Assembly (NCBI GenBank): GCA_937877545.1
Contig: CALFJE010000077.1
Location: forward strand, 1-45,664
Reading direction: 5' to 3'
DNA length: 45,664 nt
Origin: an uncultured Selenomonadales bacterium
GTDB taxonomy: Bacteria; Bacillota; Negativicutes; Selenomonadales; Selenomonadaceae
Of this stretch, positions 23,733-32,139 are shown piece by piece (position 1 is the stretch's first letter; the number at the start of each line of letters is the position of its first letter). The notes under the pieces are model-generated. The model had not been told where the DNA came from and did not search any database. It saw only the letters and a program-made list of their open reading frames with translations. A program made the position numbers and the translations under genes.

Positions 23733-24395
23733 TCAACGCAGAAAATCTTGCGGTGCCGGTAACGCCAAAACTCTGTCCCGATTCAGAAAGACTATCTCCA
23801 CGTCAAAGCTCTGATTCAAGCCGCGTCGTTCGATTATGTCGTTGAGCATTTGCCGAACGCTCGCGTCAGCCTCCGACAATACACCCTGTTGAATCGCGAT
23901 TTGCCCTTGCGTCTTCAAATCCGCGCAGATTAAAGCATTTTGCTCCGCAAGCTTTATGTCCTTGGCGAATATGCCGGCGTCTTGACAGTGAATCTTAATC
24001 GAACGCACGTCGGCATAGAGGTCGAGGATTCGGCTCGGCGGCACGAAGATTTTCACGCGATTGCCTTCCCGCGCCAAACGTATCTTATCCAATTTGCAAC
24101 CGCAAACAATCATCCCCGAATAGCTCAGCAAAAGTTTCCTGTCACTGCCGGGCATGTGCACGTTTAAGAGCGGGATTTTTCTGTCGTCGGCTAAAGGTAT
24201 CTCCGCCGTGATTTTCTTCCTTATCGTGACAAGTTCGCGGACGTTCCAAATCTCCTCGGTGAGGATTGTTTGCAGGTGCTCAAAGGAAACGGGTTCGCCG
24301 ACGGATTTACGCGTCATGAAGAAATAAACTGCCGAGCCGGTCGCGCCGATTAAAGCCAGGCAACCCGCAAGCGTCGCTCCAAATGCCTCAAACAA
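23733..24395 (-). CDS. DUF4230 membrane-anchored protein
   Basis: A 220-residue protein. TTG 24395 is used because SD GGGAGGCGG is 8 bases upstream. One N-terminal membrane span (about 5-27, LAGCLALIGATGSAVYFF) is followed by an extracytoplasmic domain with the DUF4230 layout: LVTIRKKITAEI, then LLLSYSGMIVCGCKLDKI and VFVP-like VKIFVPPSRIL, ending VEIVFLN. Function unknown. It is followed by the MAPII pair, and both have the same 25-26-base motif upstream, so they may be co-regulated. Confidence 0.75.
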   Translation of the reverse strand: MFEAFGATLAGCLALIGATGSAVYFFMTRKSVGEPVSFEHLQTILTEEIWNVRELVTIRKKITAEIPLADDRKIPLLNVHMPGSDRKLLLSYSGMIVCGCKLDKIRLAREGNRVKIFVPPSRILDLYADVRSIKIHCQDAGIFAKDIKLAEQNALICADLKTQGQIAIQQGVLSEADASVRQMLNDIIERRGLNQSFDVEIVFLNRDRVLALPAPQDFLR

Positions 24396-24446
24396 TTTGA
24401 CCGCCTCCCGTCATATCCGAAAATTATTTGAAATTCTTGGGGTAAC

Positions 24447-24471
24447 ATAATTCTCATTAAGCCTTGCCCGA
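24447..24471 (-). promoter_or_regulatory. Shared upstream motif, copy 2 (before the DUF4230 gene)
   Basis: Minus-strand TCGGGCAAGG then CTTAATGAGAATTAT, leading into GTTACC. It differs from copy 1 by one missing base and lies about 50 bases before the TTG start. Confidence 0.5.
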
Positions 24472-24479
24472 TTTACCGA

Positions 24480-24520
24480 TGCTGCCAATAAATTTTTGAC
24501 GGCGGCAGGAATTTTTTTTT
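24480..24520 (+). terminator. Terminator-like hairpin in the motA leader
   Basis: TGCTGCC (24480-24486) pairs with GGCGGCA (24501-24507, one G-U); four bases later there is a run of nine T. No rightward gene ends here, so it would be an attenuator of motA or an insulator. The rest of the 24396-24607 gap holds no gene that I can see, and no convincing sigma-28 promoter. Confidence 0.4.
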
Positions 24521-24607
24521 CGGCATTGAACAGGTTTATCGACTCGGCACGACCGAAAGATTTTTGATGTTCGATAAAGTTTCAGCTTGAGGAGGAGGCT
24601 GCTTGTT

Positions 24608-25378
24608 TTGGAAAAATCTACAGTAATAGGGCTGATCGGCGGAATAATTTCCGTCTTCGTCGGCATGATTCTCAAGGGCGCGCCGCTCACCGCACTCAAT
24701 AACCCCGCCGCATTCCTTATAATCATTGGCGGAACGATTGCCTGTTTGTTCAACGCTTTCACTATGGAGCAAATGTCAAAGGTGCCCACGCTGTTCAAAC
24801 TCTTACTGCGCGGCAACGAGGAGCAAAGCAAAGGCGAATTGGTCAAGACGTTCGTGGAGCTGTCGCAGTTGGCGCGTCGCGAAGGTATTTTGGCTTTGGA
24901 GAGTCGCGTAGAGGAAATTCAAGACCCCTTCTTCCGCAACGGCTTGAGCATGGTTATTGACGGCATGGATCCCGAATTCGTCGGCGACGTGTTGGACGCC
25001 GAACTTACCATTATGGAGCAACGCCATGCTGAAATGCGCTCGATATTCTCGCAAGCCGGCACCTACGCTCCTACGCTGGGCGTGTTGGGCGCGGTCGTCG
25101 GGCTTATCGCGGCTCTGGGCAACCTCAACGATATTGACAAGCTCGGTCACTCAATCGCGGCGGCGTTCGTCGCTACAATCCTCGGTATCTTCACCGGCTA
25201 CGTGCTGTGGCTCCCCTTCGCCAACAAGCTCAAAATCAAATCCGAAAACGAAGTCAGCCATAAGCGCATGATTATGGAAGGTATCCTGTCGTTGCAGGCG
25301 GGCGACTCTCCCACGCAGATTGAATCCAAGCTCATGATTTACATTCCGCAAGGCGAACGCGAAGCTGTAAAGGAGTGA
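24608..25378 (+). CDS. motA: Flagellar motor stator protein MotA
   Basis: A 257-residue four-span membrane protein. TTG 24608 follows the SD GAGGAGGAGG at 9 bases. Spans: VIGLIGGIISVFVGMIL, AAFLIIIGGTIACLFNAF, then APTLGVLGAVVGLIAALG and SIAAAFVATILGIFTGYVLW. The cytoplasmic loop has the charged residues that contact FliG (RREGILALE). With MotB it forms the ion-driven stator. No other flagellar genes are in the window. Confidence 0.93.
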   Translation: MEKSTVIGLIGGIISVFVGMILKGAPLTALNNPAAFLIIIGGTIACLFNAFTMEQMSKVPTLFKLLLRGNEEQSKGELVKTFVELSQLARREGILALESRVEEIQDPFFRNGLSMVIDGMDPEFVGDVLDAELTIMEQRHAEMRSIFSQAGTYAPTLGVLGAVVGLIAALGNLNDIDKLGHSIAAAFVATILGIFTGYVLWLPFANKLKIKSENEVSHKRMIMEGILSLQAGDSPTQIESKLMIYIPQGEREAVKE

Positions 25379-25383
25379 TTTAG

Positions 25384-26178
25384 TTGGCAAAAAAGAAACA
25401 CGCGAAGAAACACGAGGAGGAAGCCAGCGAGGCTTGGCTCCTGCCGTACTCCGACTTAATGACGCTGTTGTTGGCGTTGTTTATCTGCCTGTTCGCAATT
25501 TCTCAGACCGACCAGACAAAGCTGGTGCAAATGGCGCAGGCGTTCACGGCGGCATTCAATTTGGGCGGACCTTCCTTCTTCGACAAAGCCGGACCGAGCA
25601 ACTCCATGCAACGCGAAATTATAACTTCGGAAGACCAAGGCAACGCGGCGTATCTGCAAGAAAATCAGCAGCTTCAAGACTTGCAGGCGCAGTTGGAAGA
25701 ATACATCAAGGAAAACCAACTTGAAGACGAGCTGTCGACGGAATTGCAGGAAGAGGGCTTAATGATTCGCATCAAGGAGCGTGCGCTGTTCCCGTCGGGC
25801 TCGGCGGACTTGGTGCCCGAATCGCAACGAATCGGACCGTTGGTGGCGGGCTTGTTGGCTCAAGTGCCCGAACGCGTCTTAATCAGCGGTCACACCGACA
25901 CCGACCCGATTAACACCGCGCAATTCCCTTCCAACTGGGAACTGAGCTCCGTCCGCGCTATGACCTTCATGAAATATTTGCTGTCGATTAACCAGAATCT
26001 CAATCCTGCGCGCTTTTCGGCTATCGGCTACGGCGAATATCGCCCCATTGCCATGAACGACAACGACGAAAATAAGCAAAAGAATCGCCGCGTCGAGATA
26101 CTTATTGCGCGGACGCTCTCCTTCAATCCTGACGAGGGCTTTCATACAAAATCCGACGTCGACCTGGTTGCCAAATGA
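25384..26178 (+). CDS. motB: Flagellar motor stator protein MotB
   Basis: A 264-residue protein with one membrane span (SDLMTLLLALFICLFAIS) carrying the ion-binding Asp24. After a plug and coiled-coil region comes an OmpA-like peptidoglycan-binding domain (RVLISGHTDTDPI, then WELSSVRAMTFMKYLL and NRRVEILI). TTG 25384 has SD AAGGAG. Its stop overlaps the acpS start (ATGA). Confidence 0.93.
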   Translation: MAKKKHAKKHEEEASEAWLLPYSDLMTLLLALFICLFAISQTDQTKLVQMAQAFTAAFNLGGPSFFDKAGPSNSMQREIITSEDQGNAAYLQENQQLQDLQAQLEEYIKENQLEDELSTELQEEGLMIRIKERALFPSGSADLVPESQRIGPLVAGLLAQVPERVLISGHTDTDPINTAQFPSNWELSSVRAMTFMKYLLSINQNLNPARFSAIGYGEYRPIAMNDNDENKQKNRRVEILIARTLSFNPDEGFHTKSDVDLVAK

Positions 26179-26531
26179 TTAGCGGTCTGGGCACCGACAT
26201 AATCGAAATTGAGCGCGTGCGTCGAGCCGTCGCCAAGAAACATTTCAGAGATAACGTTTACACCGAGCGCGAACAGATTTATTGCGAAAGTCGCGGAAGC
26301 CACTGCGCCGCAAGCTACGCCGCCCGTTTCGCCGCCAAGGAGGCTTTCTTCAAGGCTTTGGGTACGGGCATAGTTACGCGGCTCACCGAAGTTGAAATCG
26401 TCAACGACCTGCGCGGAGCCCCGACGATAAATCTGCGCGGAAGAGCGGCGACTTTGGCTTTCGGCAAGAAAATAACCGTAAGCATGAGCCACTCCCGCGA
26501 CTTTGCGACCGCTACTTGCATAATCGAATGA
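26175..26531 (+). CDS. acpS: Holo-[acyl-carrier-protein] synthase
   Basis: A 118-residue enzyme that transfers 4'-phosphopantetheine from CoA to acyl carrier protein. Magnesium ligands are in GLGTDIIEIERV (Asp) and RFAAKEAFFKAL (Glu). It overlaps motB by 4 bp, an unusual partner, but the acpS-nnr order that follows is common in Firmicutes. A terminator follows. Confidence 0.93.
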   Translation: MISGLGTDIIEIERVRRAVAKKHFRDNVYTEREQIYCESRGSHCAASYAARFAAKEAFFKALGTGIVTRLTEVEIVNDLRGAPTINLRGRAATLAFGKKITVSMSHSRDFATATCIIE

Positions 26532-26561
26532 ATCCCCTCAAGCTTCGAGGGGATTTATTTT
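26532..26561 (+). terminator. Intrinsic terminator after acpS
   Basis: ATCCCCTC pairs perfectly with GAGGGGAT around AAGCTTC, followed by TTATTTT. It overlaps the -35 of the next promoter. Confidence 0.85.
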
Positions 26562-26588
26562 GTAAAAGCGGGCGTGCTCTGGTATAAT
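26560..26588 (+). promoter_or_regulatory. Promoter of nnr
   Basis: TTGTAA (26560-26565), a 17-base spacer, TATAAT (26583-26588), 28 bases before the ATG. Confidence 0.8.
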
Positions 26589-26616
26589 GGCGGAAATTTT
26601 TTCGGGAGGAAAGTTT

Positions 26617-28173
26617 ATGAAAGTGGCATTGGCGAAACAAATGCACGCGATAGACAAGAGCGCGATAGAGGAATACGGGTTGCCTGAACTGTCGCTGATG
26701 GAAAGCGCGGGGCATCGGGTTTTCGAGGCGACGCAAAAACTATTGGGCGGCGTCGGCAAGAAAAGCGTTTGCATATTGGCGGGCAGCGGCAATAACGGCG
26801 GTGACGCGCTGACGGCGGCTCGCTATCTGTCGAATGCGGGTGCTCGCGTTAAAATTTTCCTGCTCGGCGATAAAGACCACCGCACGCCCTCGCTGAACAC
26901 GCAAATGCGAATCCTGCGCGGAATGGGTGTCGAACTTCAACAGCTCGACAGCGACAGAGCTTGGGAACGCCTGCAGGTGACGTTGCGCTTTTCGGACGCG
27001 GTTGTCGACGGGATATTGGGCACGGGCTTCAGCGGACAACTGCGCCCCGCCGCCTTGCGTTTGATTCGTTTGGTCAATGCCGCCAAAAAAGTCACGGTGT
27101 CAATCGACATGCCGTCGGGCGTGGATTCGGATACGGGCGCGGTCGGCGAGGCTGCCATGCAAGCGGATTGTACCGTCGCGCTGGGTTTGCCTAAGGTCGG
27201 GCATTACATTTGCCCCGGCGCGGCGCACGTCGGCAAGCTCGTAATCGACAATATCGGGCTTCCCGCCGAATTGCTCAACGAGGACATACATCAAACGCTG
27301 ATTGACGACGACCTCGCGCTGACGTTCCTGCCTGCCCGCTCGAAAGACGCTCATAAGGGCACGTGCGGGAAAATTTTAATCGTGGCGGGTTCGCGGGGCA
27401 TGACGGGCGCGGCAAGCTTGGCGGCAATGAGCGCGTTAAAAGTCGGCGCGGGACTCGTGACGTTGGCGACGCCCGAAAGCCTCAATCCGATTTACGAAGT
27501 CAAACTGACCGAGATCATGACGGCACCGCTAGCCGAGGTCAAAGTCGGGATAATCGGCGGCGACAAGGCGGCGGAAACAATCCTGAACTTGGCGGAAAAA
27601 GCCGACGCGCTTTTAATCGGTTCGGGCTTGGGACGCGAACGCGAAACGGGCGATTTGGTAAAAAAAATCGTCGCGACGGTCGACAAGCCGCTTATCCTCG
27701 ACGCCGACGCGATTTATCCGTTCAACGGGCACGCCGACGAGCTTAAGGCTTGCAAGCAAATCCCGATACTGACGCCGCATTTGGGCGAATTGTCCGCGCT
27801 GTTGGATATACCCGTCGAAAAATTACGCCCCGCGCTTGTCCCCGAAGTTCGACGCGCCGCGCAGGCTTATCGGGCAATAATCGTGGCAAAGTGCGAGGTG
27901 ACGGTGGTCGGCTACCCGAACGGCGAAGTATTCATATCGCCTTTGGGCAACAGCGCGATGGCAACGGGCGGTTGCGGCGACGTGTTGGCGGGCGCGATAG
28001 CCGGTCTCATGAAGCAAACGCCGTTCGCGCCGCTGACGGGCGTCTGGCTCCACGGCACCGCCGGTAACCTTGCCGCTCAAGACAACGCCGAGGGGCTTAT
28101 CGCCTCCGACGTCATGAATCACTTGCCCGCCGCCATTAAGCGGCTCCGCGCCATAGGCTATCAGAATTCGTAA
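26617..28173 (+). CDS. nnr: Bifunctional NAD(P)H-hydrate epimerase/ADP-dependent dehydratase
   Basis: A 518-residue repair enzyme with two fused parts. The N-terminal YjeF-N epimerase has AGSGNNGGDALTAARYL and SIDMPSGVDSDTG. The C-terminal ADP-dependent dehydratase (CARKD) has HKGTCGKILIVAGSRGMTGA, LTPHLGEL and NSAMATGGCGDVLAGAIAG. Together they recycle damaged NAD(P)H hydrates. ATG 26617 has SD GGGAGG. Flanked by terminators with its own promoter, so monocistronic. Confidence 0.95.
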   Translation: MKVALAKQMHAIDKSAIEEYGLPELSLMESAGHRVFEATQKLLGGVGKKSVCILAGSGNNGGDALTAARYLSNAGARVKIFLLGDKDHRTPSLNTQMRILRGMGVELQQLDSDRAWERLQVTLRFSDAVVDGILGTGFSGQLRPAALRLIRLVNAAKKVTVSIDMPSGVDSDTGAVGEAAMQADCTVALGLPKVGHYICPGAAHVGKLVIDNIGLPAELLNEDIHQTLIDDDLALTFLPARSKDAHKGTCGKILIVAGSRGMTGAASLAAMSALKVGAGLVTLATPESLNPIYEVKLTEIMTAPLAEVKVGIIGGDKAAETILNLAEKADALLIGSGLGRERETGDLVKKIVATVDKPLILDADAIYPFNGHADELKACKQIPILTPHLGELSALLDIPVEKLRPALVPEVRRAAQAYRAIIVAKCEVTVVGYPNGEVFISPLGNSAMATGGCGDVLAGAIAGLMKQTPFAPLTGVWLHGTAGNLAAQDNAEGLIASDVMNHLPAAIKRLRAIGYQNS

Positions 28174-28181
28174 AATAACAA

Positions 28182-28208
28182 AAGCCTCTCGATTCGGGAG
28201 GCTTTTTT
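28182..28208 (+). terminator. Intrinsic terminator after nnr
   Basis: AAGCCTCTC pairs with GGGAGGCTT around GATTC (one G-U), then TTTT. Confidence 0.85.
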
Positions 28209-28273
28209 GTTAAATCGGAATAAGTCGGCGTCAAACACGAGCGATTTGCGTCTGAAACGATAATGAATGCCCG

Positions 28274-28302
28274 TTGCCCGTCGGCGCAAGCTTTGCTACA
28301 AT
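28274..28302 (+). promoter_or_regulatory. Promoter of the HPr-like gene
   Basis: TTGCCC (28274-28279), a 17-base spacer, TACAAT (28297-28302), giving a leader of about 50 bases with no clear structure. Confidence 0.6.
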
Positions 28303-28360
28303 ACAGTCAGCGCAAGGAGGCGCGGCGGATTCAAGGGAAGTATCAAAGGAGTTGTTCAAA

Positions 28361-28699
28361 ATGAAACGCGAATACAAAACCAAAATCAATCATATAGAAG
28401 CGGCGACGCCCGAAGTTAATACGACGGCTCGCGCAGAAGTATCGTTCATCATGGTAGCCAAAGGCGTGCTCGGTTTCAGAGAGAGTGCGCATATCGTCAA
28501 GGTCGCCGAGGACACCGACTGCAAAATCAGTATCGCGTCGGGCAAGAAAATCGGCACGACCGAAAGTATCTTGTCGCTGGTCAACCTCGGTATCAATGCG
28601 GGCAAAAGCCTGGTGCTCAACATTAAGGGTGAGCGCAACGAGGAAGCTTTCCGCGAAGTGTCCAAGATTATCGCGGGCGAAACCGACGGCAACAGCTGA
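28361..28699 (+). CDS. HPr-fold protein without the active-site histidine (Crh-like)
   Basis: A 112-residue protein with SD AAAGGAG before ATG 28361. The HPr fold aligns from about residue 28: LGFRESAHIVKVA corresponds to LHTRPAAQFVKEA of HPr, so His15 is replaced by Gly38 while Arg17 is kept. The regulatory serine block TESILSLVNLGINAG matches KSIMGVMSLGIAKG, so a Ser46 equivalent (Ser69) remains. This is the pattern of Crh, which cannot carry PTS phosphate from enzyme I but can be a partner of CcpA when Ser-phosphorylated. The family's extra N-terminal 25 residues are unusual. It is monocistronic. Confidence 0.75.
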   Translation: MKREYKTKINHIEAATPEVNTTARAEVSFIMVAKGVLGFRESAHIVKVAEDTDCKISIASGKKIGTTESILSLVNLGINAGKSLVLNIKGERNEEAFREVSKIIAGETDGNS

Positions 28700-28742
28700 T
28701 TTGCAATCATCTTAACCCACCCACTCATAAATACCCACTCAA

Positions 28743-28776
28743 GCCTTCGACCTCAAACGGTCGGGGGCAATTTTTT
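28743..28776 (+). terminator. Intrinsic terminator after the HPr-like gene
   Basis: GCCTTCGACC pairs with GGTCGGGGGC (G-U tolerated) around TCAAAC, then AATTTTTT. It reaches the last codon of the convergent gdpP. Confidence 0.75.
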
Positions 28777-30850
28777 ATTTAGCAACGGGTTTGTCAGTCT
28801 CGGCAATGTAGGCTCGCGCCGCCTCGACAACGGACGCTTTAAGCTCCGCAAGCGGTATGTCGCGAACCTGCGCGCCCGCCACGTTTTGATGTCCGCCGCC
28901 GCCAAATTTCTCCATGATAACTTGAACATTCAAATCGCCGCTCGAACGCGCACTTATCCCGACGGTATCGCTCTTGATTTGGAACAGGATAATCGTCATG
29001 CGCACGCCCTCAATCGTCAGCAACGAATCCGCCGCCTGCCCCGCGATAGCTTGAACATTCGGGATTATGCTGTCGATTTGGGAAACGACAAGCCCGCCCT
29101 CGTAGTACTCCGATTGCGCCTTCGTCTTGGCTAGCGCGACCGTCGTCTCGTAGTCCGACTTGAATAAGTAATTAACCGCCACGGGGTCGGCTCCGCTCCG
29201 ACGCAGATAAGCCGCCGCCTCGAACGTCCTCGCCCCCGTCTGTATCGCGAAATTTTTCGTGTCGACCACTATGCCCGAATAAATCGCCGTCGCCGCCAAC
29301 TTCCCGATTCGCATTTTCTCATCGAAATACATCAAAAGTTCCGTCACCATTTCGCACGTTGAGCTTGCGCTCGGCTCCAGGTAAGTTATCGCTGGGTTTT
29401 TTATCGTGTACTCGCTGCGCCTGTGGTGGTCTATCACGATGACTTTTTTTATCCGCTCAAGCAAAAAGGGCGCGGCGACAAGCTTAGGAATGAACGTGTC
29501 GACGACGATTAACAGCGGCTCCAGTGCCGTCGATATGGTAACGTCGCTCGCCGTCACGAACAAATCTTTGTACGCCTCGTCCTTGTGAAGCAGTTCGATA
29601 ATTTTTTCTACGCTGTCGAGCCAGTTGCTTAAGACGACGTGCACGGGCTTATTTAACTGCCGCGCCATAAGCGCAACGCCGACCGCCGCCCCGAACGCGT
29701 CATAATCCTCGCGGGTGTGCCCCATGATAAAAATTTCGTCCGCCGCCTGCATGGTGTCTCGAATCGAATGGCTCATGACACGCGCCTTGACTCGCGTATT
29801 TTTCTCGACCGCCTTGGCTCGTCCGCCGAAGAATTGCATTTTGTCCGCCAAATTGACTGCCGCCTGGTCGCCGCCCCGCGCCAATGCCAAATTCAGCCCC
29901 GCCAATGCCTTGGTGCCCAGCTCGTTCATGGATTGTTCGTCCGAGGGCTTTTCCGCCACCGCCGCGCCCATTGACAACGTAACTTGCAGTTGATGTTTGT
30001 TGACAAGTTGCCGCACCTTGTCCAAAACCAGAAATTTTTGCGCGATTGCCGCGTCCAAAGCCCGCCGTTCCAGCACCACCAAAAATAAATCGCTCGACAC
30101 CCGACGCATAAAGCCCGCCAACGACGTGACCCACTCCTCCAAAATTTCGCTGACCGACAGCAACAGCGAAGTTTTTTCCGCCTCGTTCAGACCCTGCATG
30201 ACTTCATCGTAATTGTCGACTTGCACGTAGATTAGTGCCGTCCGACTCTGCGCGTATTCAAGCTTCAAGTCCTCGTAGGGCGTGACCTCCCGCGCAAACA
30301 GCACCACCATCCGCGAATAATCGTCGTTTGCCTTCAAGTGCCGATACTTTACCAAAAAATATCTGTAGAATTCCTCGACCTTGCCGTCCGCCGTCGTCCT
30401 GTGTCGCAACGATTTGATGGGGTATTCGCCCTCCGTCGGCGCGGGTACCGTACCGTTCGGCTCAAGCGATAAAATTTCCGACGGCAATAAGCCCTCCCAA
30501 AATTCCTCCACGTCCATTCCCTGTTGAGGAATTACTTCCGAAAAGTCCTGCATGACCGAATTGCACCATTGAAGCCGCCCGTTTTCGTCCACCACGATTA
30601 TTCCTTCCGGCAACTTCGTCATGGCGTAATACATCATGTCGTTGAAATTTCCGATGACGTTTTCGCTGTACTCCTTGAACTTTTTTTCGCGGTCTTTGCG
30701 GCGCACGTGCGCGAACCAAATCAGTAACGCCCACGCCAAAAAAGCCATTGCGCCCAAGATTTTGTTGTACTGCGAAATTATCACGACCATAACCGACATG
30801 ACCGCCAGATTTATCACAGAGTCAGGCCACGCGGATAAATTCCTCGGCAC
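28775..30850 (-). CDS. gdpP: Cyclic-di-AMP phosphodiesterase GdpP
   Basis: A 691-residue membrane enzyme that hydrolyses c-di-AMP to pApA. Order: two N-terminal spans (NLAVMSVMVVIISQYNKILG, then AMAFLAWALLIWFAHV), a PAS domain (LPEGIIVVDENGRLQWCN), a degenerate GGDEF domain (about 205-345) and the DHH/DHHA1 phosphodiesterase with GHTREDYDAFGAAVG, VIDHHRR, SGIVVDTKNF and FGGGGHQNVAG. GTG 30850 follows SD AAAGGA and lies directly after the DUF2232 stop, so the two are coupled. The usual downstream rplI is absent. Confidence 0.94.
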   Translation of the reverse strand: MPRNLSAWPDSVINLAVMSVMVVIISQYNKILGAMAFLAWALLIWFAHVRRKDREKKFKEYSENVIGNFNDMMYYAMTKLPEGIIVVDENGRLQWCNSVMQDFSEVIPQQGMDVEEFWEGLLPSEILSLEPNGTVPAPTEGEYPIKSLRHRTTADGKVEEFYRYFLVKYRHLKANDDYSRMVVLFAREVTPYEDLKLEYAQSRTALIYVQVDNYDEVMQGLNEAEKTSLLLSVSEILEEWVTSLAGFMRRVSSDLFLVVLERRALDAAIAQKFLVLDKVRQLVNKHQLQVTLSMGAAVAEKPSDEQSMNELGTKALAGLNLALARGGDQAAVNLADKMQFFGGRAKAVEKNTRVKARVMSHSIRDTMQAADEIFIMGHTREDYDAFGAAVGVALMARQLNKPVHVVLSNWLDSVEKIIELLHKDEAYKDLFVTASDVTISTALEPLLIVVDTFIPKLVAAPFLLERIKKVIVIDHHRRSEYTIKNPAITYLEPSASSTCEMVTELLMYFDEKMRIGKLAATAIYSGIVVDTKNFAIQTGARTFEAAAYLRRSGADPVAVNYLFKSDYETTVALAKTKAQSEYYEGGLVVSQIDSIIPNVQAIAGQAADSLLTIEGVRMTIILFQIKSDTVGISARSSGDLNVQVIMEKFGGGGHQNVAGAQVRDIPLAELKASVVEAARAYIAETDKPVAK

Positions 30851-31807
30851 TTAATCACGTCCTTTAAAGAATCGCTTCCGATAGTCGAACACCATATCTA
30901 TCAAGCCCGTTATCGCCACGAGTTGGAGCAGGAACATGTTCAGAATCAACAGCACGTATAGCAACCGCCGCAACAGCTTCGAGACTTTGTAGCGGTCGAA
31001 CACCGCCGATAACAACGCCAGCCCTTGCACCAGCCCGATTAGTATCGATATTAGCGTCAAGTTCAGTGACAATTCTTGGATGCCCGTCCAGCCCCGCGTG
31101 ACGCCCCAATACATGCCCAGCCCGCCGATTATCGCCGTGTACAGGAAAAGCGACGGGAAACGCCACTCGGCAAAAGGCGGCAACGTCGGCATTCGCATTT
31201 GCAATTTCGGGAAAATCCAATGCGCGGTCAGCCAAATCGCCGCCGAATTTATCAGCGCGGTCACCATCATCAGCGACGGTATCAGCGAAGCCAAAGTTTG
31301 CAACGCCGGCTCCACTTGCTCCTTTGCCTCGGCGATTCGCTCAGCCTCGACGCCCATGGATTCGTACAGTGCGAAAGACTCGGCGAACGACTCGCGTATC
31401 ATTTCGATTTGCGTTTCGATTAAGTTCACGTCCAGCGCGAATATCAGCAACAGGAGCGTCGTAACCTGCGCGGCGGACGACGTGACCAACACGGCAAAGA
31501 ATACTTTGACCGCGCCGAAGTTTTCTCTTAGGCACCAACCCAACACTACGCCGCCCGCGCCGAAGCTCAACATAAGGCGCAACGACAACAGCGGGCTTAT
31601 CAGCACAGCCAGCAGGACAGACGCCACGACCAGCGCGGTTATCCCTTTGCCGACGCCTTGACGTGTCGTTAAGATTGCCGGCGGTAAGGCGCAGAAAAAT
31701 TCTACGAACATGCCGAGCAGCGGGACGTAGACCGCGACGAGTCCGAGAATTACGGTTATCGCCACGAGCAAGCCGCCCTCGACCGTCGGCGTCACACTTT
31801 TACTCAT
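30851..31807 (-). CDS. DUF2232 (YybS-like) membrane protein
   Basis: A 318-residue polytopic protein with about eight hydrophobic segments, for example GGLLVAITVILGLVAVYVPL and a C-terminal block YVLLILNMFLLQLVAITGLI. In Bacillus, yybS precedes gdpP as here, and the family is thought related to ECF-type S components; function is not established. Its ribosome-binding region is a three-copy heptamer repeat (31814-31834). Confidence 0.85.
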   Translation of the reverse strand: MSKSVTPTVEGGLLVAITVILGLVAVYVPLLGMFVEFFCALPPAILTTRQGVGKGITALVVASVLLAVLISPLLSLRLMLSFGAGGVVLGWCLRENFGAVKVFFAVLVTSSAAQVTTLLLLIFALDVNLIETQIEMIRESFAESFALYESMGVEAERIAEAKEQVEPALQTLASLIPSLMMVTALINSAAIWLTAHWIFPKLQMRMPTLPPFAEWRFPSLFLYTAIIGGLGMYWGVTRGWTGIQELSLNLTLISILIGLVQGLALLSAVFDRYKVSKLLRRLLYVLLILNMFLLQLVAITGLIDMVFDYRKRFFKGRD

Positions 31808-31813
31808 AAAATC

Positions 31814-31834
31814 TACTCCCTACTCCCTACTCCC
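31814..31834 (-). repeat. Three tandem copies of a 7-bp unit forming the SD of the DUF2232 gene
   Basis: Minus-strand GGGAGTA repeated three times, the last copy ending 7 bases before the ATG. Each unit offers an SD (AGGGAG). Gain or loss of a unit would alter the leader but leave an SD in place. Confidence 0.8.
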
Positions 31835-31889
31835 TAATTCCTAAATAAATTTTCGGCATTATATCAGACCGCGCCGCCTTTTACCAGTA

Positions 31890-31922
31890 AAAAAGCCCCT
31901 CCAATACGGAAGGGCTTTTTCA
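31890..31922. terminator. Bidirectional terminator hairpin
   Basis: GCCCCTCC (31895-31902) pairs with GGAAGGGC (31908-31915, one mismatch), with A-run on one side and T-run on the other. Leftward, it ends the radical-SAM remnant. Confidence 0.6.
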
Positions 31923-32138
31923 TATGTGGTCGCGGCGGAACGTCTTGGCGAAGTGTTCTTCGTCGATTGTGTCTGTCGCGTCTTGAAGAGTGGCCGGCAT
32001 CTCCTCGCGACTGTTAACGTCAAGCCCGCACTCCACGCCGACATATAAATCATTGACGCCCAAATCCCTCAGCCGAATCAAATTCGCGTCGCTCTTTCTC
32101 ATGAGGTTGCGGATTGCGGCGTAGCAAAACATTCCGAA
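31920..32138 (-). pseudogene. Radical-SAM protein remnant 2 (middle and C-terminal end)
   Basis: In one frame it reads CYAAIRNLMRKSDANLIRLR, continues with GVNDLYVGVECGLD, and then jumps to a C-terminal tail ending DEEHFAKTFRRDHI. The first part is the central TIM-barrel region of a radical-SAM family (IGL/VGxExG motif). The segment that should follow (KGYDA... to NFLNG) is missing, and so is the CxxxCxxC cluster. It lies immediately after remnant 1, which lacks the complementary part. Confidence 0.6.
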
Positions 32139-32139
32139 T

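Noticed and set aside
24396..24607. Sigma-28 promoter for motA
   Set aside because: No TAAA-N15-GCCGATAA-like pair at acceptable spacing was found.
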